A DNA stretch of 64,000 nucleotides from the NCBI GenBank assembly GCA_027924585.1, contig BSBM01000001.1, positions 55,903,501 through 55,967,500 on the forward strand, in the 5' to 3' direction. Each line of letters begins with the position of its first letter. Positions within the stretch are counted from its first letter, which is position 1. The translations under genes and the position numbers were made by a program. The notes under the pieces are model-generated. The model saw only the letters and a program-made list of their open reading frames with translations. It made no database searches and had not been told where the DNA came from. Below are positions 22,025-32,263 of the stretch, piece by piece. Source of the stretch: Larix kaempferi (Eukaryota; Streptophyta; Pinopsida; Pinales; Pinaceae).

Positions 22025-23803
22025 TGATGTAGGGGCATCTGAACCCAAGAGAAGCAGTTGGACATGACCGACAGAAGACTCTGAGAGGATAGTCGATGAC
22101 CTCTCAGACCAAGGGCGATGATAGTCGAAACAAGTAGTGGAGTTGTGAGGTTTCTGGTACAAAGGCGACTGATGGCCGACAATCGACAAGGTGGGGAAAT
22201 GGTCGGAGGTGATATCGACCAAGGTAAAGGAAGCAGTTGGGAGTTGAAACCGACGGAGCCAGTTGGGAGACCGAGAAGGGCAGTCGACAGCAGATGGTCG
22301 ACAAGGATTGGTCGCGATAAAGGCCAATCAGAGTGACCGCACAAGTCACATATAGAGGGTGAATTTATTCTGTTAAAGTGAGGGACAGTTGGCCCAGATG
22401 GTCAATGAATGACAAGGAGTAGACTTTGGTTGAAAGGCCAAAGTTGCGATAGAGATGAGGCTAGTAGGAGGACTAGACGAGTTGGTGCTGACACCGACAT
22501 AAAGAATGCTGACTACATCAGAGTGGTTGAAGGATAAATACAAAGAAGAATGAGATGGATCGATGGTCGAGTCGCAGAGCTGGTTCGATGTAGGGGAAGA
22601 TCAACTAGAGGGAAGCTTCGAGCTCATAAGCAGGAGGAAGTGACGTCCAGTCGTCAAACTTGTAGGGATGAAGGAGAGACGATGGAAGATGAAGTCATGG
22701 AAGATGTGTAGAATGGAGAATCGACATGGTGGGTTGAGTGAAAGCCAGCAAGTCAGAGTATGGTTAGGTCGATGGAGTACCGACTGACCATAAGAGGAAA
22801 CACTCGAAATGGATCGACAGGAAGAAGAGAAACTCAGGGGGGTGAGACGACTCAGAGTTCAGTCTAGTCGAAGGGAATACCGGCAGATGAAAGTGTTCAA
22901 GGCCAAATTTGAGGATTGCTGTAGGTTGCACAGATTTCATTCCGATCGACGGGAATTACGAAGGATGAGCGAAGTATAATGAGTACTCTAGTCGAAGGTG
23001 GCTATTAAGAAGCTGTGAGAACTTGTAAATTGAATCCAGGAAGGAAGGAAGGAGTTGTTTATAGGAGTTTGATAGGGTAGAGGTCAAGAGTCGACACCGA
23101 CAGGTTTGCAGCAGAAGCCAAGTGGTGGGGAAGGGGCAGACTGGCAGTCGCATGAGTGGAAGGAAACCAACAGATATGTTGAACGTGATGGAAGACAGTA
23201 TGTCCAGGTCAGAGAAAAGAATGACTATTGTAGAAGTGTCAGAAGGATGCGCAGCAAGTCAAGGAGAGTACTTGGTAATGGTTCGTGGTTGTTGAGGAAG
23301 TTAAGGCAGTTATGAAGGTGGTTGAAGACATGCCAGATGTCTCCACAAGGGGAGACTGTGTAGCACGGCAGGGGCACCGATAGTTGCAGGTCTGCATGAT
23401 CAGATAATATCGGTGGATAGAGAGGAAGATTGTCTCGGGTGTTGAAGTGGACATCGAGATGTGCAGCAGAGGATAGGGTAGAAGAGCAGTGCAAAGACAC
23501 AGAGGAATGGATCACTCATCACTCATTGCTCACTCATTCTAGCATTCAGCAAAAGACTGAGAGGAGGGGAGGATCACACATAGTGAGAAGAAACACACTG
23601 TAGACATAACCAATATTTATGTATATTGTAACAAGCTGAGGCCGACTTGTTTAATATATTGCATGTAACTTGTAATTCTTTCAAGTAATAGAAGAGGTCA
23701 ACTTCTCTGCATTTCAAGTTCACATATTGTCTTTGTGAGTGTCCTATGTGTTTGCTTCATGTGTTATTGTTAAGCAAGAAGGTCATAGACCTGCCTTGCG
23801 TCA
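22025..23803 (+). repeat. 3' LTR of the LARD-like element (1779 bp)
   Basis: Begins TGATGTAGGGG and ends CCTTGCGTCA; followed by CTTAC. Aligns along its whole length with 18604-20362. Confidence 0.9.
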
Positions 23804-26395
23804 CTTACATACAGGACCCATTCTCATTGTACATATCTACTGTGTATATTCAATATATATTAATTTCCTTATTTTGTGATTGTATAGTTTCCAACTTGCT
23901 TATTGTAGCTATAATCTTGACATCTTACATTTGTTGAATAAATTAATTCCAATTCAGTGATCACCTTAATTATTTCACAAACTCTTATAGATTAATTTCA
24001 TACAATAATTCACTTGGTCTAGATCATTACAATCCAAGGGGATTTAGAAGCTAATTACTGACGTAATGAGAAACCATATTAATGTAGTGGCCAAGCCTAT
24101 ACATTTTCTGGTTTCCTATTTTAAAATCAGTCTAGAATACTCATCTCTCGATTTTAGCTATGAAGTTTCAGTTTGTGTTTTTTATTTCAGAAGATGTAAA
24201 TATTCTAATTCAGTTTCCCTGTACATAATCTGCATGTTTAATTCCACAAGTACTTTTTCATTAGTCACTTTTCTATACATTCGCTTAGGAGGATTGAGGT
24301 AAATAAATAATACATCTTGATGTGCTGGCTGGTTGGAATGTATCTAAAACTAAATATCTGACATACATATTAATATCAAGATCATGAATAGTACCTGGAA
24401 GTATCTAGTGTCTTCATTTCTGCTTGATTGCAGTCATTATCTAGACTCTTGTTTTGTAAACAAACTTCTAATGTAACCAAATTTTCGGTCCCAGTGGTTT
24501 ATGAGGAATCAGTGCTAATTGGAGACACTTAGTCATCATTAAGCTATTCACAAAATGAGAGGATTTTATCTGATCCTATACATCCATTAGAACAACACCT
24601 TTGCAATTAAGACCGAAATAACAAAATATTGGTTGAAGAATAGGAGGTCTCCACATAGATCTGGATGACCTATCATGATCATCAACCCTATTGGGATGAC
24701 ATCACCACAACTGGTTTCCAAGCAAGGGTGATGGCTCTTATTCTTAAGGGTAAGAGATATGAGGTATCATCACGAGCCAACCTGTTCATTTTCAATAGTT
24801 CTCGTGAGTGATGCCGTCGACATTTAGTCACCTAGCCAGGGAAGCAGTCTTGAACCAAAATCCTAATTAATGAAAATTGTTCTTGATAAATAAACATTAA
24901 AAGGGGTTAACTAGGGAACAAAAGGTCTCATTATGAGCTGGTCTGCTTATCCTCATGGGTCCTATTGGCTTGACATTGTCAAAATTTGGTTACCAATCCA
25001 AGGCAGTGACTCTCAATTGAAAAATTGAGGGGCAGGGGGTCTCATCACAAGCCAGCCTATTCAATTTCTAGTAGGGTTTGTGAATAATTCTACCATCATT
25101 TAGTCACCAAGATAACGTAGTATTCCCTAGTTAATATCTTTTTCTCAAAAAAAAAAAAAAAAAAAAGAAAAGAAAAAAAATGAACTTAAATAAATGCCTT
25201 GTTCTTCTTGGATGAGATAAATTATCTGATATTCTCGGAAAAGAATTTTTACTAGCTACACATTTCACTAGTGTCATCTAATCATATTAAAATCCTAAAG
25301 ACTCTTATGGGATTGACTGTTTTACTGAATACCTATCAGAAGTTAAAATTTGATCAAGGAAATCTCTAGATAGTGTCCAAGGTCGTGTATCATATAAAAT
25401 TGGTAAAGTCTAGTTCTATCCTAAAATTGGGTGTCAAAATGAGTCAGATGATAAGACACCTGATACTTCAAGACACTGTTTTCAATCTCCTTTAGTTTGT
25501 AAATATTTTCTGTAGATATAACTGGTTCATCCAAGCATGTTGCCATTTGTTGGCAGGAAACAACCCTTCGGATTAATCTTATCTCAATTCAAACCATTTC
25601 TTCTAGAAGACAATATTCCAATCATGTTCTATGACTCATATTTATAAAATATATATTTTAGGATTGCCTTCAGAATATTCGATTATGAAGGTACTCCTAA
25701 TAAAGCAAACATATTGATCAAATCCCATGAAGCTAAACATTGAGGACATTGAGTTTGTTTGATAATTTTTCTCGTACATGAGTTTTGTTGTGATCAAAAG
25801 ATTGTTGATATGTGTTGAAATTTTTGCAGCTCCTAAAATCATTGGATTGAATTAATGATATAAATATTAGTTACACAAAGTGTGGAATTGATCGTTTATT
25901 ATTGTTCAGTTTATTGATCACGCTTTGTGTTATTTAGTAGTCCTCGAGCTTCTTACCTTCTTGATGCAGTCATATAGTGAAGGCATTTTGAAGGTAAAGT
26001 ATGGGAAGTTGGTTACCATAATACAACATGTTGGTATTCATGTAATATCATTCTAATAGAAACCCTATTGCGCTAACCTGTAATATTTACCCTAATTCAT
26101 TGACCCTTCTTATGATAAATTTGTATTGGGATGCATCTCTAAATCAATGATCGAACAATTACCTATTGGAAAATCATGATATATCTTCGATACCCTAGCT
26201 CAAGCATCTTCACAAAACTCACACGATGAGGTATTTTCGATCTTGAAATTTAATTGAACCTTGGTATTGAATAAGATGCGCTAAATTGGTCGAACCATAA
26301 AAATTATGGTTCAGAAAAGTTATCATTACACACTGCTACTTGACTTTTACAGAGGTACAAGTGTCATCCGTAAATCTTGATCCATATTCCATGAT
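23804..26395 (+). other. Element A 3' region, mostly non-coding
   Basis: Continuation of element A after the LARD-like insertion. AT-rich; no domain found. It contains the 277-bp duplication (24640-25135) and an A-rich tract (25147-25180). The remainder, 25190-26395, shows nothing I can name. Confidence 0.5.
24640..25135 (+). repeat. Diverged tandem duplication, about 277 bp
   Basis: CATCACGAGCCAACCTGTTC near 24762 returns as CATCACAAGCCAGCCTATTC near 25038, and the CCCTATTGGGATGACAT-type block near 24690 returns near 24964. Two copies about 277 bases apart, considerably diverged. Confidence 0.65.
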
Positions 26396-28160
26396 CTTCA
26401 AGTTAAATATCTCATTTATTGGTTTTGTGAATAGAGAAACCTCCTAAAGATAATGAAACTCATTACCCTAAGCACCTGGAGTATATTTGAGTATTCGATG
26501 TACCTGAACAATATGGAATCGGTTGTTGTTTTGATTGAGGTTCAGGGTTTGAAGGCGAATTGGTTTCATTATCTCACTGAGATCTTGACACTGTATGTTT
26601 CTTGTAATATTATCTCCTATCTAATGGCCCTTGTTACACGGGTTGAATTGTGTGGCATTGAATACTTAGATATACGTCAAGAATGCATTGAGCCTATAAC
26701 GAAGGCAAGTTGGTTTCCCTTTTTGCGAAAATTTTCATGGTTTAATATACCAGTCACCCTTTCATTTTCCACATCCTTTGATGGCACGAATGCTCACATG
26801 GGTGATGTTGATCTTCACCTGATGGAGGAATTTGTTTCTCAAGCAACAAAGCTACCTATGGATGGAAAGAAATGGTTCAAAGGGAAGCATATGAAGAGTC
26901 TTGCATGGAAGAAATTCCTGGTTAAATCGAACTAGCAAGTTGAGTCCAAATATGGGTTCCCTTCACGCATGGTGAAGAAGCGGTGGCGATCTCTTCTAGA
27001 ATTGATAATGAGGTACGTTACTTGTGAAGGGTGATACTCTCAAATTAACTACTATAATATTAGGTTACTGCTTATTTTCAAAGGCCATGCCATCAATATG
27101 CCCTTCTGTATTCTCAATAGCCTCCAGAAAATGGCTTATTCTGTTCATAATAACATGGATGATAAGGAAAGAACTTTATTTCACCATGGCTTAATTAAGA
27201 TCCTTGTTTTGGATAAGTTATCTCAGCTGGGTGATAATTGGTACTCTTTCATTATGCGCAATGAATTAGGGATCAATCAAGAATGGCCCAATAGTCGGTC
27301 TAGAACTCAACGTAAGCATAGGGGGTCTGTTATGGATGAGCCAAGCAAAGTGTTTAGTGATGAAGATGTAGAGCCGGCCTCACAGAAAACTCCTTATGAA
27401 GTTGACTCTCAGGTAAAAAATGAGGGTTCTCAAACAGTAATAGACAAGCCATTTCCTTCTAATGCTAACCAAGAATCAAACCAAAATTTCTCAATATAAA
27501 CTATTAGTTGGCCTGAAGAGGAAGGTCAAACTAGTAAATCTTTGAGCGATAGGGGAAGTCGCAGAACGACTAGGAGCATGACCGCAACCCTTTTGGCTAC
27601 AAGAGACTTACATGATGATAGCGCCCCTATTCTTGAACTTAGCGATTCTTCTGAGCCTCAGAGGAATAATGATTTAGTTGACCAGGTAGATCCAATATTT
27701 CTCTATGATCCTACCTCTGAAACAAGGGCTAGAAACGCTCAAGGGGCAAATCATTCAATTAAGTCAAACCAAGAAGTTTACCAGAAACCTGTTAAAGTTG
27801 ATGACTTAGTTTGGGAACCAAGTAAGAAATGCGTGGAGGAATCCACCATAGTAACTCAGCACAACAAATTTCTTCCCTATAAATCACGCTTAAAGAGGCC
27901 GAACTGATTAATACAATAGAGAGGGAAGAAATTGCAAATATCAAGGATGAGTTAGTTGCCTGGATTGATAAATGGACCACTATGAAAGGTAATAAGGACA
28001 AGTATAAAACTGTCGGGAAGAATCTGTTTCTAAAGAACCAAAAGTTGCTCAAACACATTAGGATTAGAAATAAAAGGGTTCTTAAATTTACGACCAAGTT
28101 AACTGAAGCAAGAAGGACTGTTCGAGTCCAAGTGTCCTTCGAACCGTCACATAGAGCCTA
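26396..28160 (+). pseudogene. Decayed extra gene in the 3' region of element A
   Basis: One frame can be followed from about 26440 to 27907, with stops near 26933, 27029 and 27497; a frame change near 27900 leads into IEREEIANIKDELVAWIDKW and ends near 28160. Readable blocks include SKYGFPSRMVKKRWRSLLEL, NMPFCILNSLQKMAYSVHNN and LFHHGLIKILVLDKLSQLG, then a low-complexity Ser/Asp/Glu-rich half. Not gag, protease, RT or integrase. Extra genes near pol are known in Tat/Ogre-type elements, but I cannot assign a function. It could alternatively belong to a separate element. Confidence 0.55.
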
Positions 28161-29475
28161 ATTTTCACAAACAGTTGATTGCTTGATTTTCGTTCAATTT
28201 TGTTTTTTATCTAGGGTTTAAGGCATCAGTTGTTACAGGTGATATTGGTCACTTTGTTTGTTTATTCTTAATTAAGTATGTTTTTATATGGATACCTAAA
28301 GAATCAAAGATTTTGTAGGCATCCTTACATTATTATATTTCTTTCACAACATCTTAATTATTAATTTTTTATCTTTTGAATTGTCACAGGTTTTGTTTTT
28401 CAGTCTTCATTGGGGGTTCTTCGTCGCCTCCAGGAAAATTCGGCATATATCCTGATCCTATCTGATGATTGATGTTGAGATCGAGGCTGAATCCACGTTT
28501 CCTTATCCATACTCCATATTACTCTCTTCTATTTTGGTCAAGGCAGTTGCTAAAATCTTGATTGCAATAACGACTTCAATCAAAATGGCTCATTGCTGGC
28601 ATTGTCCAATAATTTCATTGTTACTTCTCTCTTCGTCCATCTGGAGATTTCCCTAGAATAATTAAGTTTGAAGGAGCTTCTTATTTCAAGTGTTGACAAC
28701 TGTTAAGTGTCGAAACTCCATATCATCATGAGTTTACTCTTGTATCTCATGTCTAGTCTATGTGGTCTTAGTAGCTTGAATGACATTTAATGATAGTTAC
28801 TTTGAGGATTTCTATATAAAATAAGTCCGGTCATAAGAGAGGGGGTTTTGATTCTGGATACTGGAAGGAAAGATTTCGAACAATTATAGTATTATTTTAA
28901 ACTGCTTAAACTTGTTTTTCTAGATTTATCTGAAGACAATTTTAATGCACTATTGAAGGCTGCTACGCTATTAGAGGTTTTCTCACATACATATATACAC
29001 TGTATCTTTCTCTGATAGTTTCTCTGTATTTACTTTATCATCTACATGTATATACTGATCTATCACATGTGGATTTGATCTTTAAAGAAAATCGAACTTA
29101 CATGCTCTTTTAGATCCTTGTGAATTTAGTCAAATGCTATCCTAATAGGTTTTCATTTCTTGCTATTTTATGATTTGTTTAAATTAATATTTTCATTACC
29201 CTTAAACGTATGTTTACTTTGTTAAATATATGATAGGGCATAATTATCTTTGATACAATTCTAAGTTTGCATGATCGTTAACTTTAATTGATTTTGCGTG
29301 TGGAATTTTATATATTATTCATCTCATATAAACTGTTATTTTCTTATGAAATGCAAATTTAGGTTACATTTAGGTTTTAGAGGATGTCTACGATCTAAAA
29401 TTTAGCCTTAACAGTAATATTGAAGCTCATAATTATATTTTCATTTATGCTCCTGGTCAGGATAGGGAATGTATG
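28161..29475 (+). other. Possible element A 3' LTR region
   Basis: TGTTGACAACTGTTAAG near 28692 would be a plausible LTR start and TCTATATAAAATAAG near 28810-28825 a TATA region. No matching second copy exists in the window, so the call is tentative. The rest is AT-rich and unassigned. Confidence 0.3.
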
Positions 29476-29781
29476 TGTTAGGAAAATAGACTTAGTTTAT
29501 TCCTAGTTAATTTTTAGCAGCTACTAAATCTCATTTATAGTTAGGATAGGCACTAGATGTAGGTTTGCTGAAATTCATATTTTTATAATTAGTTACAGTA
29601 GTAGGGAAATAGGTATTTATAACAAACCAAGGAGACTCCCTATTCAGAGAGAAAACCACACATGTAACAAGACCTTAAACTTGTGAAAACCAACTATTCC
29701 AAACACGCACAAGGTTGCGTTAAGTCTTTTGTGTGGGTTTTTTTTCCGTAGTTGGCCCCCCAACGGTTTATCCAGCCAACA
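29476..29781 (+). repeat. LTR-like fragment
   Basis: Starts TGTTAGGAAAATAG, has TATTTATAAC near 29610 and ends CCAGCCAACA just before gypsy integrase sequence. The TG...CA ends and promoter-like box suggest a solo or truncated LTR, but flanking five-base sequences (GTATG, TGACT) do not match. Confidence 0.4.
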
Positions 29782-30494
29782 TGACTCGGTCTGGGTGTCC
29801 AAGGATATTAGTGAGTGATCAGGGGACCTATTTTTTCAATAAGACAATTGCACCACTAACCGATGAATTTCATATCTACCACTAGAAGAGCACCCCTTAT
29901 TACATATAAGAAAATGGCATGGTGGAAACATTTAATAAGATCCTGGAGAATGCTCTAACAAATATTTGCAATGTCAATAGAGATGGCTAGGACTTGAGGA
30001 TCCCTGTAGTATTATGGGCCTATAAAACAACATCTAATAAGTTGATATGATAGATGCCATTCATATTGGTTTTTGGGAAGAAAGTAGCGATGCATATGGA
30101 GTTTATTGTTTTGAGTTTTCCCATCGATATGCTAGCTCAGCTAATAGATAGAAGTGCAATGGAAAGGAGATTGTCACAACTAATGGAACTAGAGGAAGAC
30201 CAATTTGTCACATGTTTTCATCAATAGGTCTAGAAAGCGTGTCAAAAAGAATGCTATGATAGAAATATTAAGCAAAAGCAATTCAAGAGAGGAGACCTAG
30301 TTCTAATGCATGGTAGCAAGTTTATGAAACAACCAGGTAAATTCATAATGCATGCGTTAGGTCCGTATGTTATAAAGTCTGTCATAGATGTAGGGGACAT
30401 CCAAATTGTGAAATTGAATGGGGAACCCTTAGTAGGTTTTGTGAATGGGAGTCAGATGAAACTATATAGGGACAACCATCCTTCCACACAGTGA
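29782..30494 (+). pseudogene. Gypsy element C integrase fragment
   Basis: Starts in the integrase core at GCPRILVSDQGTYFFNK, with the second catalytic Asp, then ENGMVETFNKILENALTN, containing the catalytic Glu. A C-terminal part from 30290 reads FKRGDLVLMHGSKFMKQPGK and ends TAG/TGA near 30494. Stops near 29884, 29910, 30046 and 30226. The same family as element D (compare 62400-63088), but only the end of pol is present. Confidence 0.85.
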
Positions 30495-30780
30495 TTAAGG
30501 AAATACTAAACAAAATTGTATGTTGTAGAGAAAGATGTTGCAGGTTGTTTGCAACACATCACAAAAAAAAGAACAAGGGACCGCTCAAAGAGGATGCATG
30601 CGAAAAATAGGGGTAGCGTAGACAGGAAATCAAGGTCAAAGGTGGCACATTTCACAAGTGTGAACATTAAAGAGAGTAGTAATGACCAAAGTGAAGGGGC
30701 GCGGCATAATAAATGCATAAGATTACTGGCAGGAATTAGAAAGGGGAGAAAATCCTGAGCATATTTAAGACTAGATATTA
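30495..30780 (+). other. Sequence after the element C integrase
   Basis: About 285 bases with no conserved domain, presumably the 3' untranslated part of element C, ending where the DNA transposon terminus begins. Confidence 0.4.
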
Positions 30781-30812
30781 GGCTGAATCCATGAAGATGG
30801 GTGTCTATTTTG
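30781..30812 (+). repeat. Left terminal inverted repeat, outer block
   Basis: GGCTGAATCCATGAAGATGG followed by GTGTCTATTTTG. The complement of 44761-44792 differs at three positions. Confidence 0.75.
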
Positions 30813-31597
30813 GGGGGTCTTATGAGAAAATAAATCTTATTTTTTCATGTTTTTCAACTTTGGGCGAACAAAAGTGATATTTTTGTTTAGAATTTCACTT
30901 TTCAGTAAGAATAAAACTTTTAGAGAATTATGTTTGCTTTCTATTCATTATTTTTTCAAAAAAATTTATTCATATTTGATATGTCAATTTGGCAAATGTT
31001 CAACAATATGTTCTTATTAAATCAAGGGACTAAAAAATAGTCATGTTTTTTGGGGAGGATGAAATCATTGTTAAACTTGCGTTTTGTAAAAACAAAATAT
31101 GTTACGACAATCTACACACAATGTACTACTGCATGACTATAATTTTTTAACCAATGGATCTATATACTAATTATTATATTTTTTTGAATTCGATCAATGG
31201 GGAAAGCTTGTCGATTTTCAACATGTTTTTTTTGACGTAACATTTCTCTCAATTTACACTAAAACTAAAAAATCTAAGAATCCCCTTTTGAAGTAGACAC
31301 TCTAATTAACTACACCATATTTTTTTAATTTTTTTATTGTGTATTTTTAAAGTTATGGATTGTTCATTTCCCTCATTTTGAAATCGATGAAACCAAACTG
31401 AACACATGTTAACAAAAAAAATAATTACAATTATCAGATCCCACCTAAACACAACAAAATAAATACCGGCAAAGAGTAGATTCAATGACTGAACTAATGG
31501 TATCAAGTCCAACAGTCGATTTGCACTATAACAGATGGTTTTTCCCTTTCGAAAATAGAGAAGCTTGAAAACAACATTGTTTTTGGGTCTCACATAT
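30813..31597. other. AT-rich stretch separating the two left TIR blocks
   Basis: The right end carries the two TIR blocks only about 35 bases apart, while here they are 785 bases apart, so this stretch looks like a secondary insertion. No terminal repeats or coding motifs of its own were recognised. Confidence 0.45.
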
Positions 31598-31650
31598 TAT
31601 TCGGCCGAATAAATATTTTACGGTAGCAATCCGTTAAAATTGACAATGGT
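31598..31650 (+). repeat. Left terminal inverted repeat, inner block
   Basis: TATTCGGCCGAATAAATATT, then ACGG and CCGTTAAAA. The complement of 44683-44726 gives TATTCGGCCAAATATATATT, ACGG and CCGTTAAAA with small gaps. Confidence 0.7.
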
Positions 31651-31789
31651 TATTCGACCGAAAAACAAAACGCAAAAAAAATTTCGTTGCTCGAAAAAAA
31701 AAGAAATTAAATTATTTAAAATTGAACAAATAAAACTAAAGGAATAATTTTTTTGCATCGTTTTTTTTGGTAGAGGTCTGTATAAAATA

Positions 31790-32120
31790 TTTTTGAAGGG
31801 GTTTTTTCAAAGGAGATTTTTTTTCAAGGTGTTCTTATTTCTTTCTAAGGGGTTTTTTCAAAGGAGATTTCTTTCCAAAGAGTTTTTATTTCTTTCCAAG
31901 GAGTTTTTATTTTTTTCCAAGGGGTTTTTTCAAAGGAAATTTATTGCCAAGGAGTTCTTATTTCTTTCCAAAGAGTTTTTCTTCAAAGGAGATTTATTTC
32001 CAAGGAGTTTTTTTATTTATTTCCAAGGATATTTCTTATTTCTTTTCAAGGGGTTTTTTCAAAGGAAATTTATTTCCAAGGAGTTTTTCTTCAAAGGACT
32101 CTTACAAGATTTTTATAAGG
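31790..32120 (+). repeat. Short tandem repeats of TTTCCAAGGAGTTTTT type
   Basis: At least ten variants of CAAGGAGTTTTTATTTC or CAAGGGGTTTTTTCAAAGG follow one another. The open frame across it is a by-product of the repeat and not a gene. Confidence 0.8.
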
Positions 32121-32263
32121 TGAAGTAAATTTCAGTTCATGTTTTTATAAATGGTTGAAAGACTCAAAAAAACAAATTTAGTAACTATTTTTAAATCTTA
32201 AATTTTTATTTTTTTACTATAAAGTGATGATTCTTTAATTTAACCTTTGCATATTAAACAATC

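Larger units (their letters stand above)
18604..23803 (+). mobile_element. Non-autonomous LTR retrotransposon (LARD-like), 5.2 kb
   Basis: Two LTRs of about 1.76 and 1.78 kb flank an internal region of only 1.66 kb with a tRNA-Met primer site and no protease, RT or integrase. A CTTAC target duplication is exact. It must move with proteins from another element. The LTRs differ at roughly one base in eight over the first 180 bases by eye, so the insertion is old. Confidence 0.9.
7169..28691 (+). mobile_element. Ty3/gypsy element A (Tat/Ogre-like), split by three insertions
   Basis: Coding pieces in + order are protease (7242), a first RNase H (7776), RT (8630-9541), a second RNase H (9590-9790 and 16967-17215), integrase (17220-18597), then a long 3' region with a decayed extra open frame (26396-28160). 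Element B interrupts its left part, copia-2 is inserted at 9791-16966 and a non-autonomous LTR element at 18604-23803. The protein style and absence of a chromodomain resemble plant Tat-lineage gypsy elements. The 5' LTR and gag are not seen; the right boundary is a guess based on a possible LTR start near 28692. Confidence 0.7.

Noticed and set aside
21444-22344. Long minus-strand open frames across the LARD-like internal region and 3' LTR
   Set aside because: Similar frames occur in the other LTR at 18577-18928; they follow from the GTCGAC-rich composition and show no domain.
25147-25180. A-rich tract as a LINE or SINE tail
   Set aside because: No LINE or SINE body, promoter box or target duplication lies upstream.
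31793-32128. 111-codon open frame rich in Phe and Lys
   Set aside because: Produced by the TTTCCAAGGAGTTTTT tandem repeat.
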